64,000 bases of DNA, taken from NCBI RefSeq assembly GCF_036898095.1, contig NC_090757.1, forward strand, positions 75,378,952-75,442,951, written 5' to 3'. Positions 53,450-64,000 of this stretch are shown here, piece after piece; position 1 is the stretch's first letter, and the number at the start of each line of letters is the position of its first letter. This stretch comes from Palaemon carinicauda. Its lineage: Eukaryota; Arthropoda; Malacostraca; Decapoda; Palaemonidae. The translations under genes and the position numbers were made by a program. Under the pieces are notes generated by a model. It was not told the origin of the DNA and made no database searches. It was given only the letters and a program-made list of their open reading frames with translations.

Positions 53450-54862
53450 GGAATGAACTTAGGTTGGTTCAGGACTTCGGCCATCTTCCACTCGCTCCTA
53501 TCCGCTCTGGCAGTAGGATGATGACTAGACAAAAGAGGAAGATGCCGCATTGCACTCCACCACACGTGGACTGGCTTCAACCCCGATTGAGCAGTGATAT
53601 GGACTCTCCTCGTGAGATCTCCTTTCGACCTTTCAGACCAGAACCTCTGGAAGTAGTTGCTCCGGAACTTCGCCCCGTCTCCATGCCATCAGGAGATGAG
53701 GTTCCTTGGACTTCCGAGGCTCATGCCTCAACTGAACCATAAGCTCTCTCCAGAGCTTCCATCTTAGAAGAGCACTGTCCTCCTCGTAGGGAACCAAATG
53801 ACTCTTAAGACGGTTCCCAAAAGCTCAAAACTAAGGGAAGCCCTCAGGCCAGATATAGCTTGGGGATCCCTGAGGCCGGACCCCCAAGAAGCTACCCCGG
53901 TTGATGACTTTGATCTACCCCAGGCTTTTATAGGTGAAAGCTTGGAGGTAGATGAGTTTTTGGACTCTGATGATGACTATCTTCCGAGAGCAGCGAGTCC
54001 TAAGTTCCACTCTGAAGATGAACGCAGAGAGTCAAACTATACTTTCTGGCAGATCCTTGCGTGCATGCGCACAATGAATAAGCTGTCGGATCCTGGTTTT
54101 ACTCCTAGGATTGCAAGGAAATGGTCCTGGATCACTTGTTTGGCACCCAGAGGGCCCCTAATACTAGTGCAGTTGTGCCCTGGTTGAAAGGACTATCAGC
54201 GGCCAGAAAGAAAGATATCTCTTAGATAGCAGGAACTTCTAGCTCTCTATGGGCCGGCTCTTCTGCCAAGCTTCTCCCAATTCCTTTCGTCTTGTAAAGG
54301 AAGTACTGTACTTTGAGATTACTAACGAACCTCTTCCAGCCCTGCCCATGGACCCCTTCAGTAGAGTCTCTTACTAAGGGCCTCTCCTTGCAGAGACTTT
54401 CCAGCCAGACAGCTCCTCAACATTGAGAAGGGCGCAAAGTACCCCATGCAGGCTGTTTCGTGGCTTTACCTATGGCTAGGGTTGTTGGGCCACATTGTTA
54501 GATCCGAGAAATTATCCAAGGAACCTGCTGGGCAGTCCCTGGAATCTTTTTTCTTGTCGGGTACCCAAACTCTGGAATTCCTTTCACACTAGGTAGTCAA
54601 CCTGTGGGCAAATGCAATTCTGAATAGGAGGGATACCGTGATTGGAAGATTCCACAGGCAAGTGCTAAAAGCTGAAGTCATGCGTCTAAGGAACTTGACA
54701 CTTGAGGGAACCTCTCTCTTCGACCCAGAAGAAGTAGAGAGAGCAGCTGATAGGTTGAAAAAATCCTCCAAGGATTCTCTCCTCCATAGGGCCATGACTT
54801 CCAGGCCATATGGGAGGGCTCCTCAACCTCCCAGGAATCAGCCCCAACCATCAAATCCCTAA
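53450..54862 (+). pseudogene. D7 gag-like ORF remnant
   Basis: Several frames carry long stretches: 53464-53742, 53798-54187 (with the acidic SLEVDEFLDSDDDYLPRA) and 54638-54862 (GRFHRQVLKAEVMRLRNLTL, FDPEEVERAADRLKKSSKDS). The last precedes the RT, as the capsid-like region does in DIRS elements. There are no recognised zinc knuckles. Function is inferred from position. Confidence 0.55.
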
Positions 54863-54942
54863 AAAATTCAGACATCAGGATCCTCCAGCAATATGTCACG
54901 ATTACCCTTTTCTGCTAGAGACCCGAAGGCCCCCAAACTCAC

Positions 54943-55800
54943 CAGAGGAAGGAGAAGAGGAAGTTGGGGGCCAGGGGGCTGGCAGATATGGTCCCTCTCA
55001 CTAGGGAGGGCAATCCTTTCTCCCATCCACTAATGTGGGGATGCCTGCAACACCTCTAGCAGAGGTGGCAGCCACATGGGCCAGATCCCTGGATGATCGG
55101 CGTAGGGTATTCTGTCTCGTTCATACAATCTCTCCCTCCACTGACTCGGGATCTAATTCCATCAAGCTCCTTAACGAAGGAATCTATAAAGGAGTTGGCC
55201 CTCCTGGCCGAAGTTCAGACCATGTTACAAAAAGGCGCTCTCCAAGAGGTCCTCGACGTGTCTCCAGGCTTCTACAGTTACAGTTGACTCTTGTGAGAAA
55301 GGTATCTGGAGGCTGGAGACTAGTCAGAAATCTCTTGTCCCTGAACAAGTTTGTCCTACAAACTCCTTTCAGGATGGAGACGGCAGACACGATCATCCAG
55401 GCAGTAAGGCCAAAAGACTTCATGTGCACACTGGATCTCCAAGAGGCATACTTCCAGATCCCAATTCAGCTGTCTTCAAGGAGGTATCACAGATTCATAT
55501 ACGAGAGCAGGCATTACGAATTCAAGGTGCTGTGTTTCGGGCTATCGACAGCACTTCAGTACTGCACGAGGGTCATCTTGGGTCATCTTGGGCTTACTAT
55601 AACGACATTTGTCTCTTAAGGTACCTCGATTATTGGCTGGTTCTAGCAGACTCGGTGACGACCCTTCTTGAACATGGAGACAGACTTCTCGAGTTTTAGC
55701 AGGATCTAGGGATCATGATAAATCTCAAGAATTCCCCTCACAGAGACTGGCATACTTGGGTATGATTATAGACACCAACCTCCAAAAAACTCTCCATCAG
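54943..55800 (+). pseudogene. D7 reverse transcriptase, first copy
   Basis: Pieces in two to three frames read ELALLAEVQTMLQKGALQEV, then KVSGGWRLVRNLLSLNKFVL, the catalytic motif A region FMCTLDLQEAYFQIPIQ, and YEFKVLCFGLSTALQY. The palm box appears as RYLDYWLVLAD (the YLDD Asp pair reduced to YLDY). It would have reverse-transcribed DIRS RNA. The whole block is repeated about 862 bp downstream. Confidence 0.75.
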
Positions 55801-55805
55801 ACAAC

Positions 55806-56640
55806 AGAGAAAGGAGAAGAGGAAGTGTGGGGCTGGCAGAGATGGTCCCTCTCACTAGAGAGGGCAATCCTCTCACTAGAGAGGGCAATCCTCTCACCTG
55901 TCCACCGGTGGGGTGATGCCTGCAACGCCTCTAGCAGAGGTGGCAGCTCCATGGGCCAGATCCCCGGATGTTCGCTATGATCAGCGTAGGGTATTGCATC
56001 CCATTCATACAATCTCTCCTTCCACTGATTCGGGATCTAATTCCATCAAGCTCTTTTACTAAGGGATTCGTAAAGGAGCTGGCCCTCTGGGCCGAAGTTC
56101 AGACCATGTTTCAGAGAGGCACTCTCTAAGAGGTCCTCAAGGTGTCTCCAGGCTTCTACAGTTACATTTAACTCTTTCTTGTGAGAAAGACATCTGGAGG
56201 CTGGAGACTAGTCATCACAAAGGACTTCATGTGCACACTGGATTTCCAAGAGGCATACTTCTAGATCCAAATTCAGCTGTCTTCAAGGAAGTATCACAGA
56301 TTCATACATGAGAGCAGGCATTTTGAGTTCAAGGTGCTGTGTTTCGGCCTATCGACAGCGCTTCAGTTCTTCACGAGGGTGTTCGCCCTCGGGTCATCTT
56401 GGGCTTACTAGAACGGCATTTGTCTCTTAAGGTACCTCGAGGATTGGCTGGTTCTAGCAGTCTCGGTGACTACCCTTCTTCATCATGGAGACAGACTTCT
56501 CGAGTTTTAGCAGGATCTGGGATAAATCACAAGAAGTCGTCATTGCTCCCCTCACAAAGACTGGTATGCCTGGGTATGATTATAGACACCAACCTCAAAA
56601 AGAATCTTTCCATCAGACAACAGAGAACACAGGCTGAGGG
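55806..56640 (+). pseudogene. D7 reverse transcriptase, duplicated second copy
   Basis: Starting at GGAGAAGAGGAAGTG the sequence repeats the first copy with a period of about 862 bp (CTCTAGCAGAGGTGGCAGC, FMCTLDFQEAYF with a stop, FGLSTALQFFTRVFA). The palm box is RYLEDWLVLA, so a different Asp of YLDD is lost than in the first copy. Part of the motif before LDFQEAYF is deleted. Confidence 0.75.
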
Positions 56641-56749
56641 AAGTGGCAAGTCCCTTCCTCAGACGGGAAGATCTTCCAGCCCGACAATGGTTGTTCCTTC
56701 TAGGACACCTTACATCCGTGCTCCGTTTTGTTCCCAATGCCCGCCTTAG

Positions 56750-57505
56750 GATACAATCTCTCTAACAGGTGGCTCAAGTCCGATTGGAACCAGGACACCG
56801 GCTCCCCAGATAACTTAGTCCCTATGGGACAGGAGCAAGTAACGGATCTTAAATGGTGGGTGACAGAGAGGAACCTTCTCGTCTCTCCTCTGGACTTGAT
56901 GCTCTACACAGATGCATCGAAAGAAGGATGGAGGCCCCATTTGCTGGAATAGTCTCAGGCCTCTGGTCCGAGTCCAAAATGGTACCAGCACATAAATCTC
57001 CTAGAGATGAAAGCAGCCTTTTCAACTCTAACAGTTCCAACAGTTGCTAGCTGGCCACTCCGTGGTGTTGATGAGCGACAACACTACTGTAGCGGCTTAC
57101 TTGAACACACAAAGCGGCATCTTTTTTGAGCCCCTATGCCATCTAGTAGTAGAGATGCTAAGATGGACAGAAGAACATACACAGTGTCCCTATCAGCTCG
57201 CTTCATTCCAGGTAAGAGGAATGTGCTTGCAGACAACCTTAGCAGAACAAATCAGGTAGTCGGCCCTGAATGGTCTTGGAATCCTCTGATAGCCAACAGA
57301 GTCCAGACATTGTGGGGTTCCCCGACTGTAGACCTGTTTGCGACATCCCTGAACTTCAGGCTCCCGCTATACTGCTCTCCGGTCCCGGATCCTCAGGCTC
57401 TATGGCAAGATGCATTACAACAATGGTGGGACAACATCAGCGTGTACGCCTTTCCTGCAATTTTGTCAGATGAGAAGGGTCCTCAACAAGACAAGACCAT
57501 CTAAG
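56750..57505 (+). pseudogene. D7 RNase H domain remnant
   Basis: Reads SPLDLMLYTDASKEGW (catalytic Asp in TDAS), then in other frames LEMKAAF (catalytic Glu), FIPGKRNVLADNLSRTNQ (the Asp of ADxLSR), and finally VDLFATSLNFRLPLYCSPVP, the spacer typical of DIRS. Frameshifts break it. RNase H removes the RNA strand after copying. Confidence 0.75.
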
Positions 57506-57534
57506 GCATATTGATAACGATCGTTGCCCCGTTG

Positions 57535-58780
57535 TGACACCATGCAGAATGGTTCCCTGACCTTGTGCAATTCTTAGTAGATCTTCTGAGAAAACTTCCT
57601 CCACGACAAGATCTACTCAAACAACCACACATGCACATCTTCCACGAGGCAGTTCCGTCTCTTCGGCTTCACGCCTGGAGACTATCCAGCATCTCCTCTT
57701 TCAGAGAGGATTTTCGCAATAAATTGCGAAAAGAATGTCTGGATACTTATGGAGATCTTCAGCCTCGGTTTACTAGGCAAAGTGGACTGTCTTCTTTGGT
57801 TGGTGTCATGGAAGGGGTATCTCCCCCCTCGATGCCACTATTACAACCATAGCGGAATTTCTTGTATACTTTTGGGAGGAAACACTCCTCTTGGTCTCGG
57901 CGGTTAAAGGCTGTCGCTCAGCCTTAAGTTTAGCCTTTAGAATAAAAGGAGTGGACCTTTCATCTTTGTTGGAGCTTTCTTTCCTCATACGATGTTATGA
58001 GATCACTTGCCACCAGTGTGAGATAAGACCTCCTCTTTGGAATGTGGTTCGCGTCTTGAGGTCCTTAAAGGGCCCGCCCTACGAACCATTATGACATGCA
58101 ACAGACTGTAACCTCGCTTTAAAGTCGGCGCTCCCACTCTTCTTAGCTTCTGCAAAGAGAGTTAGTGAACTTCATGGTTTGTCATACGACATCGCCCATA
58201 CAAGGGGATGGGGGAAGGTTACACTCAGCCTTGTCCCTGACTTTATTGCAAAGACTCAAAATCTGGAGGAACTGAATCCTAGTTTGGGGCCTTTTCATAT
58301 TAAGAGTCTACAATCTGTAACCAATGACTCAGCTCAGTTGTTACGCTACCTAGTGAGAATTTTTTTATACCTTTAATGCACTGCAGCAACTCGTCCCCGG
58401 CTGGCAGCCCTCTTTGTTAGTACAGGGAGAATTAAGAGGAAAGTCACCAAAAATACCATCTTTGCCTGGATTCGTAAAGTTGTAGACTTGGCATTGAATC
58501 CCGACGCTCCTCCAGTTCGAGACCCCAGAGCTCATGATGTCAGGGGCATTAGTACGTCCTAGTCCTTTAAACACAATTTTTCGGTAATGCAGGTATTACA
58601 GGCGGGCGTTTGGAAGCGTCAGACAACCTTCACCGCCCACTACTTGCAAGACGTGACCCACAGGAACCTCAATATGCTGTGGTGGCTGCACAAGTGGTTT
58701 AAGAGTACCTCATGCTCCTTGTTGGACAAGTTGCAGATGGTTGAGGGCATTGGTTACCTGGGTTTCTTAAGTCTGGGATG
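57535..58780 (+). pseudogene. D7 tyrosine recombinase remnant
   Basis: Frames 57565-57852, 57891-58094, 58179-58376 and 58587-58781 together give an N-terminal SAM-like core (VSAVKGCRSALSLAFRIKGV), ASAKRVSELHGLSYDIAHTR (catalytic Arg), AHDVRGISTS (HxxR, about 58529) and FTAHYLQDVTHR with the Tyr. All the signature residues of a DIRS recombinase are visible, but stops lie between the pieces. Confidence 0.8.
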
Positions 58781-58990
58781 AATGAATAAAAATGACTGGC
58801 TCTTTTCTTTTCTTCATCTTCTCCTCTCTTGGGGAACAGCACCAAGGGTCCCTCTGCAAGCTGGCCCACCTGTCTGGGTTAAGTATGGGGTGAATGAAAA
58901 AAAATCACTGGCACTTTTCTTTTCTTCATCATCTTTCTTAATGAACAGCACCAAGGGTCCCTTTGCAAGCTGTCCTCATCTGTCTGCTTA
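58775..58990 (+). repeat. ~106-bp tandem duplication downstream of the D7 recombinase
   Basis: Two units share TGAATGAA.AAAAAT.ACTGGC, CTTTTCTTTTCTTCATC and GAACAGCACCAAGGGTCCCT (58778 and 58890). Confidence 0.85.
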
Positions 58991-59863
58991 TTATAGATTT
59001 TAAGCATTGGGAATGTCTGTGTGGGAATTATATATTTCTATTCTCAGACTCGGAATATACTTACGTAGATGTTCATATGCTATCTCTTGCAACCACACAG
59101 GCTGCTCAGGCCGCTATGAATACTCTTCTTGTGTATCACTTGGTGAGGTATCAAGGTTTTCCTCTAGCTACAGTTAAACACTGTACAAAGAAAACCCAGG
59201 TCAATGACCAAGTCAGTGGTCGGACTTACCAACAACCGAATGGGTGAGTCATCATATAAATAGCGTAAGGTTTGTTAGTGTACGAACAAATGATAAATTT
59301 ATAAGTAATTTGTATTTTTTGTAACTGATATAAACCTGTAGCTATTTATACAAATTGTCCTGCCATCACCTGTCCCCCGATAAGTCCTGCCTGCAATAAA
59401 AAAAGTGACGTAATTCACTGATGTGTGAGTAGATATAGGGGCTGGGTAACCCCCCTGCCACCCCTTACCCTCCCCACCATAGCAGTTGGGTAGGGTTGCC
59501 ACCTCGCATTAAAGTCTTAATGGCTAACCTAGCTTCGCCGAAAGATAATCCATATAAATAGCTACAGGTTTGTATTACATACATACATATACCAATGCAC
59601 TTCCCCCAATTTTGGGGGTTAGCCGACATCAACAAATGAAACAAAACAAAAATGGGACCTCTACTCTCTACTTTCCTCCCAGCCTGACAAGGGACTCAAC
59701 CGAGTTCAGCTGGTACTGCTTGGGTGCCACATCCCACCCTCCCCCGTTATCCACCACAGATGAAGCTTCATAATGCTGAATCCCCTACTGCTGCTACCTC
59801 CGCGGTCATCTAAGGCACCGGCGGTAGCAGCAGGGCCTACCGGAACTGCGTCACAATCGCTTG

Positions 59864-60781
59864 TCATTCATTCCTATTTCTAGCACGCTCTCTTGCCCCT
59901 CTCACATCTATCCTCCTGTCACCCAGAGCTTTCTTCACTCCATCCATCCACCCAAACCTTGGCCTTCCTCTTGTACTTCTCCCATCAACTCTTGCAGTCA
60001 TCACCTTCTTTAGCTGACAGCCATTTTCCATTCTCTCAACATGGCCAAACCACCTCAACACATTCATATCCACTCCAGCTGCTAACTCATTTCTTACACC
60101 CGTTCTCACCCTCACCACTTCGTTCCTAACCCTATCTACTCAAGATGCACCAGCCATACTCCTTAGACACTTCATCTCAAACACATTCAATTTCTGTCTC
60201 TCCACTTTCATTCCCCACAACTCCGATCCATACATCACAGTTGGTACAATCACTTTCTCATTTAGAACTCTCTTTACATTCATGCTCAACCTTCTATTTT
60301 TTACTACTCCCTTAACTGCCCCCAACAATTTGCAACCTTCATTCACTCTCTGACGTACATCTGCTTCCACTCCACCATATGCTGCAACAACAGACCCCAA
60401 GTACTTAAACTGATCCACCTCCTCAAGTAACTCTCCATTCAACATGACATTCAACCTTGCACCACCTTCCCTTCTCATACATCTCATAATCTTACTCTTA
60501 CCCACATTAACTCTCAACTTCCTTCTCTCACACACCCTTCTAAATTCTGTCACTAGTCGGTCAAGCTTCTCTTCTGTGTCTGCAACCAGTACAGTATCAT
60601 CCACAAACAACAACTGATTTATCTCCCATTCATGGTCATTCTCATCTACTAGTTTTAATCCTCGTCCAAGCACTCGAGCATTCACCTCTCTCACCACTCC
60701 ATCAACATACAAGTTAAACAACCACGGCGACATCACACATCCCTGTCTCAGCCCCACTCTCACCGGAAACCAATCACTCAC
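59864..60781 (-). pseudogene. LINE 1 RT, C-terminal part
   Basis: Two frames, 60781-60140 and 60118-59864, carry VGLRQGCVMSPWLFNLYVDG, QLLFVDDTVLVADTEEKL (DD retained; first residue pair FV instead of FA), SVVAAYGGVEADVRQRVNEG, YGSELWGMKV and the C-terminal LRWFGHVERMENGCQL with RGRPRFGWMDGVKKAL. A stop/frame change near 60130 separates them. Confidence 0.87.
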
Positions 60782-60789
60782 TTCATTTC

Positions 60790-61077
60790 CTATTCTAACA
60801 CATGCTTTACTACCTTTGTAGAAACTTTCATTGCTTGCAACAACCTTCCACTAACTCCATATAACCTCATCACATTCCACATTGCTTCCCTATCAACTCT
60901 ATCATACGCTCTCTCCAGACCCATAAACCCAACATGCACCTTCTTACCTTTTGCTAAATATTTCTCGCATTTTTGCCTAAATGTAAAAATCTGATTCATA
61001 CAACCCCTACTTCTTCTAAAACCACCCTGTACCTCTAAGATTGCATTCTCTGTTTTATCCTTAATCCTATTATTCAT
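60790..61077 (-). pseudogene. LINE 1 RT, middle part
   Basis: Reads NRIKDKTENAILEVQGGFRR and FMGLERAYDRVDREAMWNVM; the motif A Asp of MDLE is replaced by Gly (MGLE), abolishing catalysis. Frame change near 60785. Confidence 0.85.
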
Positions 61078-61159
61078 TACTCAACCATACACTTTTCCAA
61101 CTACACTCAACAAACTAATACCTCTTGAATTACAACACTCGTTCACATCTCCCTTACCC

Positions 61160-61926
61160 TTATATAGTGGTACAATACATGCACAAACCCAATTTACTGG
61201 TACCATTGACAACATAAAACACATTAAACAATCTCACCAACCATTCAAGTACAGTCACACCCCCATCCTTCAACAACTCAGCTCTCACACCATCCATACC
61301 AGATGCTTTTCCTACTCTCGTTTCATCTAGTGCTCTCTTCACTTCCTCTACCTCTATTGTAATCTCTCTCTCATTCTCATCTCCCATCACCGGCACCTCA
61401 ACACCTGCAACAGCAATTATATCTGCCTCCCTATTATCCTCAACATTCAGTAAACTATCAAAATATTCCGCCCACCTTTTCCTTGCCTCCTCTCCTTTTA
61501 ACAACCTTCCATATCCATCTTTCACTGTCTCTTCAATTCTAGAGCCAGTCTTCCTTACTCTCTTCACTTCTTTCCAAAACTTCTTCTTATTCTCTTCATA
61601 TGACTGACCCAATCCCTGACCCCACCTCAGGTCAGCTGCCCTCTTTGCCTCACGTACGTTGCGCTTTACTTCCACATTTTTCTCTCCATATTTTTCATAC
61701 TTCTCTATACTGTACTATTACTCTGCAGCCATTCTTCAAAAGCCCTCTTTTTCTCTTCCACTTTTACCTTCACTCCTTCATTCCACCATTCACTGCCCTT
61801 CCTCATGCTGCCTCCAACAACCTTCTTGCTACACACATCACTTGCAATCCCAACAAAATTTTCTTTTACTAACTTCCACTCCTCTAAATTAACAGTTTCT
61901 CTAACTCTCACTTCGTCATATGCCAT
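61160..61926 (-). pseudogene. LINE 1 linker and RT start
   Basis: Frames 61926-61705 and 61675-61160 carry the linker (WWNEGVKVKVEEKKRAF, WAEYFDSLLNVEDNREADII) and the beginning of RT (KASGMDGVRAELLKDGGVTV, EWLVRLFN). They are broken by an indel near 61690 and a frame change near 61190. Confidence 0.82.
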
Positions 61927-62230
61927 TTTCCTGATATCTACTTTTTACCCCCGGTTTTATTAGCTCTTCAACCCTCACTAGCTCCCTTTTACATTCACCT
62001 ACTCTATTCCCCCACTCTTTTGCTACAACTAATTTTCCTTCCATCAAAAAATGATCAGACATACCGTTAGCCAAACCCCTAAACACATGCACGTCTTTCA
62101 ATCTTCCAAACGTTCTTTTGGTTATTAACACATAATCCATTAATGCCCTTTCTACTATTCCATTTGCCACTCTTACCCATGTATACTTGTTTTTATCTTT
62201 TTTTTTGAAAAAGCTAGCACTTATTACCAT
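61916..62230 (-). pseudogene. LINE 1 endonuclease, C-terminal part
   Basis: Continues the endonuclease after the frameshift: FFKKKDKNKYTWVRVANGIV, ALMDYVLITKR and the catalytic SDH box in NGMSDHFLMEGKL. A T/A homopolymer near 62200 and the break near 62235 explain the frame change. Confidence 0.85.
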
Positions 62231-62237
62231 CTCTTGT

Positions 62238-62786
62238 TCAACACATATCTACCAGTCTCTCACCACTCTCATTTTCACCTGGTACGCCATACTTCCCAAT
62301 GACACCTTCTACCTCTCCAGCGCCCACTCTAGCATTTAAGTCACCCATGACAACTACATAATTCCTTCTACCCAGTCCTTCTACACACCTAGTTAATTCA
62401 TTCCAGAACTCATTCCGCTCTTCTTCACTTTTCTCACTACCTGGCCCATACGCACTGACGAACGCCCAACATTCCCTACCCAACCTAACCCTTACCCACA
62501 TTAACCTAGATGATATTTCCTTCCATTCCACTACTTTACCTGTCATCCATTCACTCAGCAATAAAGCCACAGCCTCTCTTGCTCTTCCCCTTTCAATCCC
62601 AGACACTCTACCAGACATTTCACCAAACATCACTTCACCCTTTCCTTTCATCTTTGTCTCACACAAGCTCAATACATCCATCTTTCTCTTCCTAAACATA
62701 CTTCCAATCTCACATCTTTTACTCTCTATCGTACTACATCCACGCACATTCAAACACCCCAAAACTAGAGTGCGGGGAGCAGTCAC
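62238..62786 (-). pseudogene. LINE 1 APE-type endonuclease, N-terminal part
   Basis: A frame of 182 codons starts MTAPRTLVLGCLNVRGCSTI. Motifs of apurinic endonuclease-like nucleases are seen in order: N in GCLNVRG, E in LSLCETKMKG, Y/G in VSAYGPGSEK, and GDLNARVGAGE. The frame ends by a one-base loss near 62240. The enzyme nicks the target to expose the primer for reverse transcription. Start chosen at the first Met before the conserved domain. Confidence 0.88.
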
Positions 62787-62943
62787 TCTCTCCCTAGCTC
62801 CATCTCTTTGTTGACGTCTCGCAGGATTATATACAGGAGGGGGTTCCCAGCCCCCTCGTACCGTCCCTTTTAGTCGCCTCTTACGACACGCAGGGATAAC
62901 GTTGGCGCTATTCTAGTTGTTTTTATGCCCCCGCGGCCACAGG

Positions 62944-62970
62944 AAAAATATAAATTACTTTTAAATTTGT
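62944..62970 (+). repeat. Displaced right terminus of DIRS D7
   Basis: AAAAATATAAATTACTTTTAAATTTG aligns with the last bases of the DIRS terminal repeat (GGAAAAATACAAATTAT...GAATTTGTCAT in the other copies). It belongs to D7 and was separated by the LINE 1 insertion. Confidence 0.65.
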
Positions 62971-63389
62971 TTTATTTAATTTATTTTGAAGTTCTAAGGA
63001 AAAGGTAAGTAAAACAACATTAGTAATAACAAAATCATTTCATAATACTTAGTAAGATATCCGTTGTTGCAAAAGTTAACCTATGCACAGATGTGTAATA
63101 GCATTTGTGTGCTTGTTAAGATTGGCCATGGAACGTAAACAAAATGGCGTGTTTAGAAAATGAATGATATAAGATTCCTATAATTTAGTTCATTCTGGAT
63201 TTCAAACGATATAGCAAAAGTTGTCCTCTTATACAACAGATATGATTACAATGAAATACAGTACACTATACAAAATTTACACCCAACCTGTGTGTATGAT
63301 TTTAAACTTTAACAAAATATTACAATTTTAAAACATTTTTCATTTTTTACTTATTCATAAGAACAGTTTAATATAAAAAATACAGTATA
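62971..63389. other. Decayed pogo/Tigger-like remnant and AT-rich intron
   Basis: 63075-63175 shares CCTATGCACAGATGTGTAAT, GGAACGTAAACAAAATGGCG and GTGTTTAGAAAATGA with the interior of the D4 MITE. The TIRs are not visible. The rest holds nothing I recognise. Confidence 0.55.
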
Positions 63390-64000
63390 TTATTATTATT
63401 ATTATTACTAGCTAAGCTACAACCCTAGTTGGAAAAGCAAGATGCTATAAGCCAAAGGACTCCAACAAGAATAAGTAGCCCAGTGAGGAAAGGAAATAAG
63501 AAAATAAATAAACGATATAAGAAGTGATGAAAATTAGAATAAAATATTTTAAAAACATTCACAACATTAAAACTGATCTTTGATATATAAACTATAAAAG
63601 GACTTATGTAAGCCTGTTCAACATAAAAATATTTGTTGCGAGTTTGAACTTTTGAGTTCTACTGATTCAACTACCTGATTAGGAAGATCATTCCACAACT
63701 TGGTCACAGCTGTAATAAAACTTCTAGAGTACTGTGTAGTGTTGAGCCTCATGATGGAGAAAGCCTGACTATTAGAATTAACTGCATATCTAGTATTACG
63801 AACAGGATGTTCCCGTCTGGGAAGATCAGAATGTAAAGGATGGCCAGAATTATAAAAAAATCTTATGCAACATGCATAATGAACTAATTATACGACGGTG
63901 CCAGAGATTAATATCTAGATCAGGAATAAGAAATTTAATAGACTGTAAGTTCCTGTCCAACAAATTAGGATGAGAATCAGCAGCTGAAGACCAGACAGGA
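63390..64000 (-). mobile_element. LINE family 2, 3' part, running off the window
   Basis: The reverse complement gives the LINE 2 order: C-terminal coding region with VRNTRYAVNSNSQAFSIMRL, TQYSRSFITAVTKLWNDLPN and VESVELKSSNSQQ-like sequence, then the 3' UTR and an AAT tail at 63390. It continues to the right of the window. The frame is interrupted at 63850-63870 by an A-run. Confidence 0.85.

Larger units (their letters stand above)
51133..59577 (+). mobile_element. DIRS1-like retrotransposon D7, most complete copy
   Basis: The left inverted terminal repeat (about 51133-51400; AACAAACCTCACGCTATTTA, GTGAGGTGGCAAC) pairs with the right one (59300-59577; GTTGCCACCTCGCATTAAAG, AAATAGCTACAGGTTTGTAT). 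Order: leader, CxxC-rich N-terminal frame, heptad repeats, gag, RT (duplicated), RNase H, tyrosine recombinase, internal complementary region (59240-59300), right terminal repeat. The last ~30 bp of the terminus lie at 62942-62970, split off by LINE 1. Many frameshifts and stops make it inactive. Confidence 0.87.
59578..62943 (-). mobile_element. LINE family 1 copy 3, near full length (3.37 kb)
   Basis: The minus strand runs from a 5' UTR (62943-62790; starts CCTGTGGCCGCGGGGGC) through APE endonuclease and RT to the 3' tail at 59578. The same 5' end occurs in the inverted part of the insertion at 27043-27178, supporting it as the true 5' terminus. The element is inserted in the right terminal repeat of D7. 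No clear target duplication; a few bp of the terminal repeat seem lost. Several frameshifts, no intact ORF. Confidence 0.92.

Noticed and set aside
58963..59247. A next dynein exon or a host gene fragment near 59050-59170
   Set aside because: The peptide (SLATTQAAQAAMNTLLVYHL) does not match dynein, and it lies between the D7 recombinase and its internal complementary region, so it is element sequence.

Overview
The window is from an arthropod nuclear genome, most likely a decapod crustacean. A caridean shrimp is my guess, with moderate to low confidence. Reasons: the one host gene is a spliced animal cytoplasmic dynein heavy chain gene; there are long (TA)n, (CT)n and (AAT)n microsatellites; and the introns are full of DIRS1-like retrotransposons, which are known to be common in decapods, plus two non-LTR (LINE) families. 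I see no bacterial gene organisation, rRNA, tRNA or CRISPR array.

Host gene. Twelve consecutive exons on the + strand (3481-45366) encode 1,015 residues of the tail and first part of the linker of cytoplasmic dynein 1 heavy chain. This is roughly residues 785-1800 of the ~4,600-residue vertebrate protein, by my own counting. All exon phases join without a break and all junctions are GT-AG. Both ends of the gene lie outside the window. The coding sequence looks intact and conserved, while introns range from 410 bp to more than 18.6 kb because of inserted elements.

Mobile elements. (1) DIRS-like elements on the + strand: D1 (12065-18463), D2 (about 18536-30336), D3 and D4 (30990-37782, a tandem duplication), a 3' remnant D5 (about 48730-49243), a solo terminal repeat D6 (49885-50186), and the most complete copy D7 (about 51133-59577). 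They show degraded gag, RT, RNase H and tyrosine recombinase reading frames, inverted terminal repeats and internal complementary regions. (2) LINE family 1 (APE endonuclease plus RT, RTE-like): 450-523, 6715-8255, 27043-27277, 42028-44590, and a near full-length minus copy 59578-62943. (3) LINE family 2 (Jockey/CR1-like): 24266-26620, 40575-40925, 48060-48190 and 63390-64000. (4) DNA elements with TIRs and TA target duplications at 2321-2609, 28808-30217 and 35489-35995. (5) A small non-coding DIRS-type element of a different family, about 48265-49890.

The elements are nested and can be ordered in time. D2 contains a LINE 2 copy that itself contains a short reverse-orientation element; D2 also contains a 5'-inverted LINE 1 with a 14-bp target duplication, and a 1.4-kb DNA transposon inside its terminal repeat. 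LINE 1 sits inside the right end of D7.

The most notable structures are a decayed partial copy of dynein exon 7 158 bp upstream of the real exon, whose unit was the landing site of D2; the twin-primed LINE 1; LINE sequence directly against a dynein splice acceptor and a dynein splice donor; and the mini-DIRS whose central palindrome carries the complement of both outer ends. I found no convincing new gene system; the interest is in genome structure.
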